The translations under genes and the position numbers were made by a program. A DNA stretch of 64,000 bases, from NCBI GenBank assembly GCA_008973525.1, contig WACJ01000314.1:62001-126000 (forward strand). Direction: 5' to 3'. Numbering within the stretch: position 1 is the stretch's first letter; every line of letters starts with the position of its first letter. This document shows positions 51,051 to 60,588 of the stretch, in pieces. This DNA is from Stenopsyche tienmushanensis (taxonomy: Eukaryota; Arthropoda; Insecta; Trichoptera; Stenopsychidae). The notes below the pieces were generated by a model. The model searched no databases. It was not told where the DNA came from and was given only the letters and a program-made list of their open reading frames with translations.

Positions 51051-51840
51051 CAGCGGCTCTTAAACAGGGGTCCGCGAAGTCATTACCGGGGGTCCGTGTC
51101 CCATATTTTCGTGGAATTATTTACAGAAAATATATGTATCCCATCCAATAATATGTAGCGTGATGAACCTTACCGGTTCAGAGGCAAGAAACTTTAGGAA
51201 CAGAACAAGAACAAGAAGAACATCAAGCAGACGGCCTCGAGGAGAGGCAAATGAAGAATTTCACTTTACAACTGAGAGGGTCAATCTAAAATAGGAAAGC
51301 ACTCCGCAGACCGGAGAGCATACATGCTACGCTTTAATATAAATCCAATCCGCTGTTAATATCACACAATATTCGTTCCTTTCTTCAGAATATTTCTTAA
51401 TGTTCAACTTGCACGGTATTTTTGCCTATTAATGTGTTGCGAAAATAAAAGGACAGGGTTACCGTGCAAGCCTGCCAGTCTACTTCTGAAGGAGTAGATT
51501 TTGCAAAGGAGTAGTGATACTCGGCTAATGACGCCACTCCAGAACAGTCAAGGGGGATTACAATATTGGTCAACGATAAGAATGATGCAAAGTATCTTAA
51601 TTATCAAAACAAACGCTTGTTCTCAAGACAACACGAACGATCAAGTTTTGACTTCTAAACACTTTTGTTCTTAAACCTTGTTCATAAGTGTCATAGAGAA
51701 TTAACCCTCATCCGCGTCCTCTTTCCCGCGCCATTCATTCGTACGCTCGGACAAAACGCCGATGACATTGGGATGGGATTCCCCAAAAAATAGTTTATTC
51801 AAGAAGAGGTCCGCGGGCTACATATGTTTAAGAACCGCTG
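51051..51840. mobile_element. Non-autonomous hAT element, 790 bp
   Basis: Ends CAGCGGCTCTTAAAC (51,051) and GTTTAAGAACCGCTG (to 51,840), flanked by TTCTAGAA (51,043-51,050) and CTCTAGAT (51,841-51,848). The ends match the 164-bp element at 12,797-12,960. No transposase is recognised inside. Confidence 0.8.
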
Positions 51841-51848
51841 CTCTAGAT

Positions 51849-52786
51849 CAAGGATATCAAATTTGCGGCCCACAACGAATATTTTTGCCACCCAACCAAC
51901 AAAAAAGCACGTTTAATGCAATCAAATGCCGTTGATTTTATTTATCTCATTATACTGTAATTTTTTTTCCTGTTCCACACGACGCGAGTTTCAACATTTT
52001 TCATTGGAACTTGCTATCGATGTGTTATACTACTACAGGATAAGAAATATTTTACTGTGTTTATGAACCTCTGCAGTATTAACTGCTGTGGCTTGTGTAA
52101 GCGTAAGTCCTTCATAGTCTTACTACAAAAAAACAAGGCGAAATTTATGACAAGACATAAACATAAAAAAGTTCAATGTACGACGGTAATTAACGTGGAA
52201 AATGTGCTGTCATGTCAAAATGGTTATCAATTTTATAAGATCTCGGGGCTTAAATCTGCAACAATTCTCCGCTTTCTTAAAAGAATTAGATTGCGAATAT
52301 TCTTATTTGTATTGTAATACCGAGGTACGATTGATATAACAAAACACTGAAACGAATTTAAACAAGAACACCAACTGAATTTGAAACAAGATTTACATTA
52401 TTTGGAAGTAAATGCGATTCATATGGAGGTGATTGAAATACAGTGCGATGCAAAATCCATTAAAACTGGCATGTATTTACAAGTAAATTTATTGATCAGA
52501 CTTACAAATACACGAAGATTCGCATTTAAAATCATTTCCTTGTTTGGAAATATTTATCGGTGCGAGCAGTTATTTTTCCTTATGGAAGGAAATGAATATC
52601 CTGTCAGATCTAAAATTGACGAGGATCACCTTGGGCCAGTTTTAAAAGTAATCACTGCTAGCAAATTTGCTCTGAATTAGGAATTATAATAGCAAAGAAG
52701 AAATGCCAGGAAGAAAACATAAAATTGTCCTTGTCCTTAGCGTTTCGGAATAAACCTACGTTTCTATGAAACTTTTGACATCCCTG
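51849..52786 (+). mobile_element. Internally deleted hAT element with transposase C-terminus
   Basis: Ends CAAGGATATCAAATTTG (51,849) and, inverted, CAGGGATGTCAAAAGTT (to 52,786). It is flanked by CTCTAGAT and TCCTAGAA, which share the CTAGA core. The left flank is the same 8 bp that forms the right flank of the preceding hAT element. The interior keeps the 3' part of a transposase gene. Confidence 0.75.
52381..52680 (+). pseudogene. hAT transposase C-terminal dimerisation fragment
   Basis: The frame ends with FAFKIISLFGNIYRCEQLFF, then RSKIDEDHLGPVLKVIT and a stop at 52,680. Known: SLFGSTYxCEQ.FS.M...KSK.RS.L.DEHL...LR is the dimerisation tail of the hAT group related to GTF2I-repeat and BED-domain transposases. 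The upstream frame 52,057-52,317 is open but not placed in the protein. The DDE catalytic part appears deleted. Confidence 0.7.
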
Positions 52787-52794
52787 TCCTAGAA

Positions 52795-53380
52795 GGTAAA
52801 ATCTAGTAGGAAAACTCCATAAATTACGAAAGAGCTATAAACTCAAGAAAAACTAAATATTCTTAAAAAATAAAAGTGCATATTGAGGTCGTAATTATAT
52901 AATAGCTCTAGCAAAAATTTATATTTACAGTCGTTAATGTTTTGAATTGTTTCAACCAACTTATATATATATATTTAACATTCGCTAGACCAAGTGTTAC
53001 CCTTCGAAAAGTCATTGACATTGTCGATTTTCGATTTATTGATTAATACAAACGTTTTTGACCCCATTGAAAAGGCGTCAAAAACACTCTTTGATTAAAA
53101 TTATTCATTTTAATGAGCTTCTTACGGGAATTTCATGTTTTATTTAAACGTCAAAGGTCTCAATTGTTTACGTACCCACGGTATGAAAACTTTAACGGTA
53201 TACTGACTTATTTATTTTCATGACCTGTTTCAAAAACTCAAATAAAAAGCCATCATAAGCAATAATTGCTAAACAAATCATATAACCCAGATATGTTCTA
53301 GATTTCTCATGTCACTCACTGCTGCAAATATTTTGATGGGTTTTCTCTTTAATCGGATGTAATAATAGATAATTTTAACT
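52795..53380. other. AT-rich spacer
   Basis: Nothing recognised between the hAT pair and the older R1-clade copy. Confidence 0.5.
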
Positions 53381-53950
53381 TTAAAGACGTGTCCACCTTT
53401 ATGAGACGAATACGACCAAGAAGCTAGAAATGAGCGTTCCGCAGGGACCCGTTCTGGGGTCCACTCCTATGTGGAATGTCCTCTATAACAGTCTGCTGAC
53501 AACAAAGATGCCACACAGAGTAGAACTTATTGCCTTCGCGGATGATGTTGCACTGTTGGTGACAGCTCGATATCCATGGGAAATGGAGGCGATGGACAAT
53601 GAAACCCTCGCCAGAATCAACGCATGGATGCGGGAAAATTCAAGCAATGATCTGTAGTAGAAGAAGACCGAGGGTCAAAAGGCTTATTGTGAACAGTCAC
53701 GAGGTTGAATACAGCAAATCGCTGAGATACCTTGGGATTCTCTTGGACAACAAGCTGACCTTCAGAAAACATATTGATGCAGCTGCACAGAAGGCGCAGA
53801 AGGTGGCCAGTGAGCTCGGATGGCTCGTGCCTAATATCGGAAAGCCAAAGTCATGCAGAAGACGTACCATAAACGAGGTAATACACTCGATCCTTCTGTA
53901 CAGAGCCCTGATATGACATAAATCGCTCAGACACGAAAGCTACAGAAGGA

Positions 53951-53954
<4 letters not shown>
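53381..53954 (+). pseudogene. Older R1-clade LINE copy, first part
   Basis: 5'-truncated: it starts within reverse transcriptase at FKD. Then come MSVPQGPVLGSTPMWNVLYN (53,430), IAFADDVALLVTARYPW (53,528), a frameshift at about 53,650, YSKSLRYLGILLDNKLTF (53,712) and NEVIHSILLY (53,872). It is closely related to ORF2 of the element that interrupts it after 53,954 and continues at 58,717. The FADD box is intact, but frameshifts and an in-frame TGA (in place of the APIWHE motif) show it is dead. Confidence 0.85.
53941..53954 (+). repeat. 14-bp target-site duplication, left copy
   Basis: TACAGAAGGAAGCT, identical to 58,717-58,730. It directly precedes the T run that is the poly(A) end of the minus-strand LINE. 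Confidence 0.9.

Positions 53955-53987
<33 letters not shown>
53954..53987 (-). repeat. Poly(A) tail of the LINE (T run on + strand)
   Basis: 34 consecutive T on the + strand at the 3' end of the element, the mark of target-primed reverse transcription of a polyadenylated RNA. The uninterrupted run supports a young insertion. Confidence 0.9.
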
Positions 53988-54177
53988 CCTGTGGGCGCGG
54001 AATCTTCCAAAGACTGAGTGTGAGATTCACGCTGGTATTGATACAACTTCCATAAGGGATGTTGGCCAGCCGTGCCTACTCACTAAACCGCTCCCTTTGG
54101 TCTCCTCTGTCCCCCTGGTATTGTTTATCACATTGCTTCAAGGGTGACAGGTAGTCTAGCCATTTGGTGGCCCTATT

Positions 54178-57177
54178 CTATTGTTGGAGAGGCGCCCTGC
54201 GCCTCTCTCTTTCACTGTCTTCTTTGGCGCTCATGATGTCTTCTACGTAGTCGCGCCAAAGGTCCCAGTTCTTCTTACTTTCCATCATGCTGTGGACCAT
54301 GTTGTCGATATTTAGCTCGGCCACCCCGAGTGCTTGTTTCAGCAGTTCTCTCTGGGGTGCCCAAGCCTCACAGCCAATGATGGTGTGCTCTGCGTCGTCG
54401 ACCTCCGCTTGGCAGTGTTGGCACGTAGCGGATGGTTCTTTGCCAATCCGCTTCAGGTACGCACCAAAGCATCCGTGCCCAGTGAGCGCCTGCGTCAAGC
54501 GGTAGGTTGTTTCACCGTGTTCCCGGGCCCTCCACCGACTTATGACCGGGATAAGTCGATGGGTCCATCTTCCCTTGCTGGACTGATCCCATCTCCGTTG
54601 CCAGGCTTCCCTCAGTTTCTGGTCATGTTCGTTGCGATTTTTAGGATCTTCGTAGTCCAAGGCCCTCTTCTTTGCCTGGAGGTCCAGCGGCGGTATTCCA
54701 GCAATCACCAGCACCGCGTCTTCAGACACTGTCCTGTACGCTGCGGTGACTCGGAGCGCTCCCTGTCGCTGGACTCTGGCGAGCTTCTTTCTGTTGATGT
54801 CACGTTTGAGCGACTCATGCCATATCGGGGCTCCGTACAGAAGGATCGAGTGTATTACCTCGTTTATGGTACGTCTTCTGCACGGCTTTGGCCCTCCAAT
54901 GTTGGGCATGAGCCGTCCAAGCTCGCCTGCCACCTTCTGTGCCTTCTGTGCAGCTTCTTCTATGTGTTTGCTAAAGGTCAGCTTGTTATCCATGAGGATC
55001 CCGAGATATCTCAACGTTTTGCTGTATTCCACCTTGTGTCCTCCAATAACAAGCTGCTCGACCCTCGGTCTTCTCCGTCTGCTGCATATCATTGCCTCAG
55101 TTTTCTCAATCGTCAACTGCAGGTGATTATCCCGCATCCACGCTCGAATTCTGGCGAGGGCTTCGTTGCCCGTCGCCTCCACTTCCCATGGATGTCGAGC
55201 TGTCACCAGCAGTGCAACGTCGTCCGCGAAGGCAATGAGTTCTGCTCCTGCAGGTAGTGCCATATTTAGGAGACTGTTGTACAGTGCGTTCCAGAGAGTT
55301 GGTCCCAGAACCGACCCCTGCGGGACGCCCATCTCCAGTCTTCTTGTCAGGTCCGTTTCGTTGTGATGGACATATCGGTCTTTGAAATAGTCGCTTACGA
55401 GGTCGACTGCATACTGTGGAATTTCAAATTTTTCCTCCAGGGCTCCCACGATTAACTCCCAGTTTGCGCTATTGAAGGCGTTTTTGATGTCCAGTGTGAC
55501 CATCACAACGTCCTTGCTTTGTTTAACCGAGCCTTTCCACGCTTCTCGGATGACATCAGTTACACGTTTTATTGCTCCAAGCGTGGATCGCCCCGGTCTA
55601 AAGCCATACTGCCTATCTGACAGTTTTTGTTCGATTCCTGGCTGGATTCTCTTCAACAGCATTGTTTCGAGGAGTTTTCCAAGACCGTCTAGCATGCACA
55701 GCGGTCTCAATGTAGTTTTCCCCGGTTTCGGAACTAATACCAGTCTGGCCGTTTTCCATCTTCTTGCGAACTTTCGTTCCTCTAGGCAGGCATTTATTGT
55801 GTCTAGTATTAGTTCCGGGTACTCCCCAACCATCAATTTGATGATCTCGCCAGGCATACCGTCCGGTCCTGGCGCCTTCCCGGGTTTTATCCTCGAACCT
55901 GCATACTGCAGTTCATCTATGCTGAACGGCGCGGGCGGTTCTTTGCTGTCTCTGCTCCTTTCTCTGTATCTCTCGGCAGTCCGAACAGTGTGAGATTTGT
56001 CTGGAAAGAGTTGGCTTATTTGGTCTTCCGTTTGCCGTTGGTTCCAGATTTCGCTTCCTCCCCGTAGTTTCCCCCGCACAATTTTGTACGGTAGTCCCCA
56101 TGGGTTAGAGTCGAGTGTACGGCATAACTCCTCCCAGCAGCGCGCCTTGGATTCCTGGATCATTTTTCGCAGGTTTCTTCGGTCTGCTCTGTGAGTTTCT
56201 TGGCACTGTATTCTGGTTTTCGCCACTCTGGCCCTAGTTACCCTGCGTCTACTGGCAAGACAGATTCTCCGTTGCTCCGCAATTTCTTCTGTCCACCAGT
56301 ACACACCAGGTCTAATTCTTTCCCTCGGTATTCTGGGCATGGCCGCGTCACATCCACGCTCTATGAGTGTTTGGAGTTCCTCTACAGCTTCTTCCGCCCC
56401 TCTCTGGGTTATGTGCTCCTTCGCTCTTTCCTTTCCCGTCTCTATCGCAGCGAGGAAATCGTCCTTGCAGAATTTTTTGGTCGCCCATCCTTTGCTGTGG
56501 TGTTTCCGGCCTCCCCTCCGCTGGTCAGCCAATCGGTAGGTGATATACTGGTGGTCGCTATTCGTATACTTTTCTGATACTTCCCAGTCTCTCACCCTGC
56601 CGATTACTGTTTCATCGCAGAAGGTGACATCAATAATCGACCCGTAGGGATCTCTTCTGTATGTCCATTTTCGACCTCGGTTGGCAGGGAGCAGCCGCAA
56701 TCTTGCCATGCTCTCTGCCAGGATTATTCCTCTCCGGTCAGTCACAGGTGACCCCCAGGCCATGGACTTGGCGTTGAAATCGCCAGCTGCTACTACAGGA
56801 AGGGAAGAAGTAGAGACATCATCCTCTAGGTCTCGCAGCAGTCGGTCGTAGTCTGCGGTGTTGGTATTGGGGGAGAAGTAGCAACTATAAATCCTCACTC
56901 CCTCCACCTCCACCCAAACCCATCCGTTCCCCGCCGCTCGTCCGGTCACCTTGAGGCTCTCGTTCGCTATCCACACGGCTGCTCTCTGACTGGTGTCAGC
57001 ATGCCAGCCATGTGTGTGGTCTTTGTACTGTTCTGAGACTATCGCGAGGTCCACCTTTGTGTCGTAGACCTCGCGTTCAAGCAGTGCCTGGGCCGCGATG
57101 CATCCATTCAGGTTTACTTGCAGCAGTTTCAGTGATTTCTTCGCGCCTTCTGGAGGTATTTTTGCATCGCGAAGCAC
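54178..57177 (-). CDS. LINE ORF2: endonuclease-reverse transcriptase polyprotein
   Basis: 999 residues, intact. Residues about 15-215 are an apurinic-type endonuclease with LQVNLN (19-24), SEQYKD (48-53), AGDFNA (131-136), IDVTF (182-186) and SDHQY (207-211); these hold the expected Asn, Glu, Asp and His catalytic residues. Residues about 475-790 are a reverse transcriptase: LVLVPKPGK, YGFRPGRSTLGAI, TLDIKNAFNSA (Asp563), GVPQGSVLGPTLWN, IAFADDVALL (Asp652-Asp653) and LRYLGILMDNKL. A C-terminal zinc motif CX2CX8HX4C spans 919-936 (C919, C922, H931, C936). There is no RNase H. Function (known for the family): nick target DNA and copy the element RNA at the nick. It starts inside the end of ORF1 in another frame, so translation probably depends on reinitiation or frame change after ORF1. 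Confidence 0.92.
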   Translation of the reverse strand: MLRDAKIPPEGAKKSLKLLQVNLNGCIAAQALLEREVYDTKVDLAIVSEQYKDHTHGWHADTSQRAAVWIANESLKVTGRAAGNGWVWVEVEGVRIYSCYFSPNTNTADYDRLLRDLEDDVSTSSLPVVAAGDFNAKSMAWGSPVTDRRGIILAESMARLRLLPANRGRKWTYRRDPYGSIIDVTFCDETVIGRVRDWEVSEKYTNSDHQYITYRLADQRRGGRKHHSKGWATKKFCKDDFLAAIETGKERAKEHITQRGAEEAVEELQTLIERGCDAAMPRIPRERIRPGVYWWTEEIAEQRRICLASRRRVTRARVAKTRIQCQETHRADRRNLRKMIQESKARCWEELCRTLDSNPWGLPYKIVRGKLRGGSEIWNQRQTEDQISQLFPDKSHTVRTAERYRERSRDSKEPPAPFSIDELQYAGSRIKPGKAPGPDGMPGEIIKLMVGEYPELILDTINACLEERKFARRWKTARLVLVPKPGKTTLRPLCMLDGLGKLLETMLLKRIQPGIEQKLSDRQYGFRPGRSTLGAIKRVTDVIREAWKGSVKQSKDVVMVTLDIKNAFNSANWELIVGALEEKFEIPQYAVDLVSDYFKDRYVHHNETDLTRRLEMGVPQGSVLGPTLWNALYNSLLNMALPAGAELIAFADDVALLVTARHPWEVEATGNEALARIRAWMRDNHLQLTIEKTEAMICSRRRRPRVEQLVIGGHKVEYSKTLRYLGILMDNKLTFSKHIEEAAQKAQKVAGELGRLMPNIGGPKPCRRRTINEVIHSILLYGAPIWHESLKRDINRKKLARVQRQGALRVTAAYRTVSEDAVLVIAGIPPLDLQAKKRALDYEDPKNRNEHDQKLREAWQRRWDQSSKGRWTHRLIPVISRWRAREHGETTYRLTQALTGHGCFGAYLKRIGKEPSATCQHCQAEVDDAEHTIIGCEAWAPQRELLKQALGVAELNIDNMVHSMMESKKNWDLWRDYVEDIMSAKEDSERERRRAPLQQ

Positions 57178-58469
57178 TTGCTGCTTCCGCTTACGTGTCT
57201 TGTTCGTTCCTCTCCTTTATTTCCGCATAGCGGGCAATACGGGTCGGCTTTGCATTTGCCAGCCCTATGTCCGCTTTCAGAACACTTCCAGCATTGTGAC
57301 GTCCTGTCCTCGGCCCTGCAGCCCATGGCCGTATATCCAAATGCTCTGCATCTGTAGCACTGCAGGATCGGAATTCGCTCCCTGATTCTGCAGCGCATCA
57401 GTCCTATTTTAATTTTCGCGACCTCCTTCACTAGTTTTTTGGTGCCCTCAGTCCACGGTATGGAAGCTGTACATGCCTGCGACCCGGTTGCTGTCGAGTG
57501 CAGCTTGTGAACAGTTATTTCTGCCCAGTCTTTCTTTTCAATGAACACCATCAGGGCATCGTTCACTTCGTCCTGCGTGGTGGCCTCATCCATATCGTGG
57601 ATGAAAATGGTCTTCTTTTCAACCACTCTCTTAATGGCTAATCCCTCGCCCAGTTCTCCGTCTTCTAGTTTTTGGATAAGCGTTTCCGTTTTTGGGTCAC
57701 CTTTCCGCAGCGTCACGAGAAGGTCACCTCTCCTCGTGCGTCTTATCCCTTTGATATCCGGGACTGCTTCGGCTGGCTCCTTCCTCATGTTTTTGAGGAT
57801 TTCGGAATATTTCAAGTCTCTCGTTTTGGCGTCCTCCGGGCCCTCCTTAGTGGTAATAACCAAGGCATCCGTGGTTCGCGGCCTATTTTTCCTTTTCCTT
57901 CGGTTTTCCTTCTTCCTTGTCGCCATACCAGTTTTGGTCTGTGCTTGCTCTGTTCTTTCTTTGACTGGTTGGTGCGGCCTTTGCTGGGTGTTCACTCGGT
58001 AGGGCCTCCCTTCTGTTTGCACTGGCTCTGGTTGCCGTTCTTTTTGTCTCTTCTTTTTTACGACCTCTACCCAGTTTCCCTCTGGTATTGGGGCAGGCAG
58101 AGGTGTTGTTTGGTTTCGCGTCTGGGTACTTGCAGTCTTCGTACTATGCTCAGTATGCCTCTCTGTTTGTGTGCTGTTTTCACTGGTTGGTTTTTCTAAA
58201 ACGGCGTCGTCAGCTCCGCACGTCGTCTCAGCTAATTTTTTCACGCACGTGACTAGCTGCGTGAGGCCTTTCTGGATGGGCAAGTGGAGATTTGATTGCG
58301 TGGCCGCAAATTCAATCATTGTATTCAATATGGTCATCATGTCTTCTACATGATCAGCTGTTGTTGCCTCTTCTTGTGGCATCCTCTTCTTTTCCCTTCT
58401 GAGCGATAGGTGTTCCGCCATCTGGGCCTTCTTCTTCGGCTCTAGCTTCCTTTTTTGGCTAGCATGCAT
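57129..58469 (-). CDS. LINE ORF1: nucleic-acid-binding gag-like protein
   Basis: 446 residues. The N-terminal third is highly charged with a KKKRQKER run (138-145) and RKKENRRKRKNR (185-196), plausible nuclear targeting or RNA-binding segments. The middle (about 240-360) resembles the conserved ORF1 core of R1/I-type LINEs. Three C-terminal zinc knuckles follow: C371-x2-C374-x4-Y379-x4-C384, C393-x2-C396-x4-H401-x4-C406 and C412-x2-C415-x9-H425-x6-C432. Known role: forms the ribonucleoprotein with element RNA. Odd: the first knuckle has Tyr where His is expected (TAT codon). It ends in TGA at 57,129, 49 nt inside ORF2. Confidence 0.88.
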   Translation of the reverse strand: MHASQKRKLEPKKKAQMAEHLSLRREKKRMPQEEATTADHVEDMMTILNTMIEFAATQSNLHLPIQKGLTQLVTCVKKLAETTCGADDAVLEKPTSENSTQTERHTEHSTKTASTQTRNQTTPLPAPIPEGNWVEVVKKKRQKERQPEPVQTEGRPYRVNTQQRPHQPVKERTEQAQTKTGMATRKKENRRKRKNRPRTTDALVITTKEGPEDAKTRDLKYSEILKNMRKEPAEAVPDIKGIRRTRRGDLLVTLRKGDPKTETLIQKLEDGELGEGLAIKRVVEKKTIFIHDMDEATTQDEVNDALMVFIEKKDWAEITVHKLHSTATGSQACTASIPWTEGTKKLVKEVAKIKIGLMRCRIRERIPILQCYRCRAFGYTAMGCRAEDRTSQCWKCSESGHRAGKCKADPYCPLCGNKGEERTRHVSGSSKCFAMQKYLQKARRNH

Positions 58470-58716
58470 TTCTTATGGTTTTATGTTTTGCCCATTGCCT
58501 TTGCTCTCTTCGTGAGATACTAGATCCGTTGTAGGTAGGTGTAAAACGCAAAGTTAATTAGCAGTTAATTACACCCATACGCAGCGTATTTTAATTACGG
58601 CACTTATTGTATATAAATTATGAATTAATAATTATCAATAAATTAATCAATTAATCAGCGTGCACTAATGTAATTTGGTCGCTATTTGTACGGCGCGGCG
58701 CAGCGTAATCGCGTAA
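58470..58716 (-). promoter_or_regulatory. LINE 5' UTR, probable internal promoter region
   Basis: 247 bp upstream of ORF1. The first 30 nt of the transcript-sense strand are GC-rich (GCGATTACGCTGCGCCGCGC); the middle is very AT-rich. LINEs of this type usually carry an internal promoter here; this is inference from position, with no specific motif proven. Confidence 0.5.
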
Positions 58717-58730
58717 TACAGAAGGAAGCT
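58717..58730 (+). repeat. 14-bp target-site duplication, right copy
   Basis: TACAGAAGGAAGCT, identical to 53,941-53,954. It sits exactly where the older R1-clade reading frame resumes. Confidence 0.9.
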
Positions 58731-59472
58731 GGTTGGGGTCCAGTGGCAGGGAACGCTCCGAGTCACCGCAGTATACAGAACAGTATCTGAAGAAGCGGTG
58801 CTCGTGATCGCTGGAATACCCACGCTTGACCTCCAGGCAAAGAAGAGGGCCTTGGACTACAAAGATCCTAAAAATTGCAACGAACATGACCAGAAACTGA
58901 GGGAAGCCTGGCAACGGAGATGGGATCAGTCCAGCAAGGGAAGATGGACCCACCGACTTATGACCGGGATAAGGTCCCCGGGAACACGATGAAATGACCT
59001 ACCGCTTGACTTATGTGCTCACTGGACATGGATACTTCGGTGCATACCTGAAGCAGATTGGCAAAGAACCATCCGCAACGTGCCACCACTGCCAAGCGGA
59101 GGTCGATAACGCAGAGCACACAATCAGTAGTTGTGAGGCTTGAGCACCCCAGGAAAAACTGCTGAAACAAGCACTCGGGGTAGCTGAGCTCAACGTCGAC
59201 GATATGGTCCACAGCATGATGGCAAGCAAGAAGAACTGGGACCTTTGGCGGGATTACGTGGAAGAAATTCTGAGCACCAAAGACGGCAGTGAAAGAGAGA
59301 GAGATGCAGATCGCCTCTCCAACACTAGAATAGTGTCAATTACCCAAGGCCAGACTACCTGTCCTCCTGAAGCAATGTGGAAAACAATACCAGAGGAGCA
59401 GAGAAGGAAAAGGGAGGGGTTTAGTCAGTAAGAATCTGACACTACTCTGGGATCAAACCTTCTCTCACAGGG
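58717..59472 (+). pseudogene. Older R1-clade LINE copy, second part and 3' UTR
   Basis: Continues the ORF2 interrupted at 53,954: YRRKLVGVQWQGTLRVTAVY, then LVIAGIPTLDLQAKKRALDY (58,803), RWDQSSKGRWTHRL (58,917), a frameshift near 58,975, CHHCQAEVDNAEHT (about 59,082) and MVHSMMASKKNWDLWRDYVE (59,204). From about 59,330 it aligns with the 3' UTR of the young element (CCTGAAGCAATGTGG, AACAATACCAGAGGA, GGTTTAGTCAGTA), ending near CTCACAGGG (59,472). No poly(A) survives. Confidence 0.85.
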
Positions 59473-59474
59473 AA

Positions 59475-60588
59475 GATTAATTGAAAAGCGATCATAGGTT
59501 TAATGGAAAACAAGCATATATACAAAAGCAGCACTGGTAATTTATCGTCATTTTGCAAATTTATTCCCATATAATTCAATTATTCAGCGTACGGTTGGTT
59601 GCTTTGTCTAAATTTAGTATGGCTGTGCTATGATAACCTAGAGCGTATATGTTGACACGGTTATGATAACGTGAAGATATAAATATACTCTAATTTGAAA
59701 GAATTAATCAGTTGGTTTTCTCTTTTTGGGTCACATCAGTTGTCCTGGGATGTCATAAATGGTTTCAGGAAACTTGTTTGTTTTCTCCCTTGGAAATAGA
59801 CTTGATTTTGGAGAAGATAAAAAAGTCATATGGTGCTAGGTTTAGTAACTAGGAATAGTCATGTTCGACCAAAGCCTGCTTCATTGCGTGGATTGGCATG
59901 TTATCTTGATAAGGGAGTTTTTATACAACTATGGCCTCGTTCTTCTGATCCTGCAAAATTTCCAGAACTTGTAATAGTGATTGTAATTGTGTTTGTAATC
60001 ACGCATATATTCAATATTACATACTTTTAATGTCAAAGAAAACAATTAACATGGCCTTGAATTAAAATTCGTACTGTCGCGTTTTTTAGCCTTACAATGT
60101 TTTTTCTCAGTGTATTGATCATTACTTCGCCTCAAGATCGTACAAATAAAACACATTAACGTCGAAAAATACGTAAGAGGAAACTATTTGCGTGTTTGAA
60201 ACTCGTAGTATTTATGTATGCTGGTCCAAGATTAATATTTCATACCTGATTTTGATCTTGTATCCTGTGGTTCGATTCACACAAGCAAGTCTTATTATTT
60301 ATTAGCCACTCTTCGTATATTCCACCAGCCACTTCGATTTTGTTTTACATGGTTTAGTTGAATATTTTTCATCTTCGTGTGTTTTTTTTTCGTTTTTGTG
60401 GTTTTTTACGGTTGTTGAAATTTATATGCTGCGATTTGGACTGATTCTTGGATCGGGTATTAATTCCAGCAACTAAAATATGCTCCCTCTTAACATTTTG
60501 CTTGTGGGGTTGGTTTAAAGCAATTGTTTTTTTTTAATTCTTAAACAAAACAAACAAAAAAAAAACAAAAAAAAAAAATATATATATA
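59475..60588. other. AT-rich spacer ending in an A-rich tract
   Basis: Nothing gene-like. An (A)n/CAAA tract followed by TATATATATA at 60,545-60,588 borders the next element. Confidence 0.5.

Larger units (their letters stand above)
53955..58716 (-). mobile_element. Full-length R1-clade non-LTR retrotransposon
   Basis: About 4.76 kb on the minus strand: 5' UTR (58,470-58,716), ORF1 (57,129-58,469), ORF2 (54,178-57,177, overlapping ORF1 by 49 nt), 3' UTR (53,988-54,177) and a 34-nt A tail (T run 53,954-53,987; its last base is shared with the duplication). It is bounded by a perfect 14-bp target duplication. Both ORFs are free of stops, and composition is much richer in GC than the surrounding DNA. 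Two ORFs with an apurinic-type endonuclease, reverse transcriptase and C-terminal CCHC but no RNase H fit the R1 clade. Clade placement is from motifs only. The insertion appears recent and the element may be, or recently was, competent to move. Confidence 0.88.

Noticed and set aside
53928..54180. T run as a simple microsatellite
   Set aside because: Its position at the 3' end of the LINE and directly beside the target duplication shows it is the poly(A) tail.
54334..55257. 307-codon open frame on the + strand
   Set aside because: It lies antisense to LINE ORF2 in its GC-rich reverse transcriptase part. It is a shadow without recognisable domains, as are the other + strand frames between 54,287 and 58,353.
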